Below are positions 5,375-6,410 of a stretch of 6,410 nt of DNA, piece after piece. The stretch spans positions 1 to 6,410 of the forward strand of contig CAJTKW010000115.1 in NCBI GenBank assembly GCA_910577035.1, given 5' to 3'. The notes under the pieces are model-generated. The model made no database searches, was not told the DNA's origin, and was given only the letters and a program-made list of their open reading frames with translations. The position numbers and the translations under genes are program-made. Numbering within the stretch: position 1 is the stretch's first letter; each line of letters begins with the position of its first letter. Origin of the DNA: an uncultured Acetatifactor sp. (GTDB lineage Bacteria > Bacillota > Clostridia > Lachnospirales > Lachnospiraceae).

Positions 5375-6410
5375 TTATGTCTTCCACCAGGTATTCCACT
5401 CCGGGAAAGGCCTTCCGGCCCGCAGGTCCGCAATGGTCTTGTTAAAGACGGTTTCTCTGACTTTCTCTTCCTTACAGAAAAAGCCAGCGTCCCGAATTTC
5501 TTCCAATAAGGCCGCCGTTTCCTCCGCCTGCAGAGTTTCGAAAGCCTCCCTTAACAGATCCCACACATAATAAAGCTGTGGCGCTCTTTTGCACTTTTTC
5601 ATGCTGTCTGCAAGAATCCCCCGTGGGCTGACGCCATATTTAAGCAGCCAGCGGCTGTAAGCAATCCAGGAGCCGGTTTCCACCGCCTGTCTGCGAAACC
5701 AGGGGACAATCGCCTGAAGCATGGCTTCATCCGCCGGATTGACAAGGCCCGCAAGGCATACGTCAAAGCTGTCCACCCGCTCTCCGTAGCTAAATGGCAT
5801 CTGCTGCCCAAGAAAAGAGGTTTTCCACACGGCTTCGGTAAGCCGCCCGATCCACTTAGGATCTATCGGCTCTGCAATCGGAAAATCCCCGGCAGACGGC
5901 GCATAGAGAGAAAGGCAGCCCGCAGCCGATACCAATGATATAACATAAGCATTATGCACTGCGTAACGTTCCTGCACTTCATCCCAATGTATACAGCTTA
6001 AGCCCTTCAAAACCGCATCATGAAGCTCCTGCTTCTGCCTGCTGCCAACCAGTGGCTTAGAGGTCAGCACATAGGGCGCAAACCGGTCATATACCTCCGC
6101 GGCCGGACGGGTAAACATGGAAGCAATCAATGCGTGTGGCAGAAAACGAGGGCCTTCCCCGTCCTTTTCCCACAATTCAAGGCATAGATCGGATAAAGGA
6201 GCCGTAGCACACAATATGAAAAACAAACCGTCAATCAACTGCCCCTCAAATTTCAGAGACTTCCCGTTCGCAGCCTTTATTTGACTGATTGCGCCCAAAT
6301 GCTCTCCCGCCCAGCGCCAGAAATCCCCCATAGCAGGAGAAGATTTATATTTTGCGGCACTCAGCCACAAAAGCAGCTCATCCAGGCTTTCCTGAGACAG
6401 GGGTTTAGCT
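5375..6410 (-). CDS. C-terminal part of an unrecognised helical protein (N-terminus beyond the right edge)
   Basis: 344 residues are visible. The frame stays open to the window edge: upstream of the TTG at 6370 the codons still read AKPLSQESLDELL, so the real start lies outside. The protein is soluble-looking, rich in Leu, Ala, Trp and aromatic residues, and appears almost wholly alpha-helical, with repeated helix-turn-helix-like units that suggest a HEAT/ARM-style solenoid. It ends in a Trp-rich tail (PEWNTWWKT). I see no catalytic motif, Walker box or zinc-binding cluster. It lies on the same strand as moxR, 386 bp upstream. In related loci, extra proteins (SWIM zinc-finger, DUF4132, DUF5691 or HEAT-like) are often encoded beside moxR-DUF5682-VWA, so it may be a scaffold partner. 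That is inference from position only. The repeat cluster between them may separate the transcripts. Confidence 0.85.
   Translation of the reverse strand, partial: AKPLSQESLDELLLWLSAAKYKSSPAMGDFWRWAGEHLGAISQIKAANGKSLKFEGQLIDGLFFILCATAPLSDLCLELWEKDGEGPRFLPHALIASMFTRPAAEVYDRFAPYVLTSKPLVGSRQKQELHDAVLKGLSCIHWDEVQERYAVHNAYVISLVSAAGCLSLYAPSAGDFPIAEPIDPKWIGRLTEAVWKTSFLGQQMPFSYGERVDSFDVCLAGLVNPADEAMLQAIVPWFRRQAVETGSWIAYSRWLLKYGVSPRGILADSMKKCKRAPQLYYVWDLLREAFETLQAEETAALLEEIRDAGFFCKEEKVRETVFNKTIADLRAGRPFPEWNTWWKT

Overview
The window holds a minus-strand gene block from what is most likely a low-GC-lineage Gram-positive bacterium of moderate GC content. A Clostridia/Lachnospiraceae-type gut anaerobe is the best guess. 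The basis is purine-rich Shine-Dalgarno sites, a CheY-type receiver of the kind seen in motile Firmicutes, protein sequence character, and many small palindromic repeats between genes. No rRNA, tRNA or marker gene is present, so the taxonomic call is soft.

The core is a three-gene operon read right to left: a MoxR-type AAA+ ATPase (4988-3897), a DUF5682 protein with two GxxH motifs of the TraB/TIKI/EreA-like kind (3897-1552), and a VWA-domain protein with an intact MIDAS site (1475-309). The first two overlap by one base (TGATG), so they are probably translationally coupled. The VWA gene is separated from DUF5682 by 76 bp carrying two adjacent strong hairpins. The gene order and protein types match the E. 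coli yehL-yehM-yehP cluster. In that wider group, MoxR ATPases and VWA proteins are thought to act as a chaperone or remodelling pair, and a conflict/defence or stress role has been proposed. The target and the DUF5682 reaction are not established. A fourth same-strand gene (5375 to beyond 6410), cut by the right edge, encodes an unrecognised helical protein that may be an upstream partner.

The non-coding parts are unusual. Two copies of a 98-bp repeat (95/98 identical) lie in inverted orientation at 1-98 and 5211-5308, bracketing the operon. The right copy belongs to a roughly 148-bp composite element (5211-5358) whose two ends are themselves related hairpins. Between it and moxR is an 86-bp unit tandemly duplicated (5032-5203, 84/86 identical). 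At the left edge, downstream of the VWA gene, a good sigma-A-like promoter (223-252), a hairpin followed by a U-run (170-205) and a Shine-Dalgarno (154-160) lead into the start of a CheY-like receiver gene. That gene appears broken by a one-base deletion in an A-run and runs straight into the left copy of the 98-bp repeat. The locus therefore looks like a conserved multi-protein system sitting in a repeat-rich, rearrangement-prone setting.
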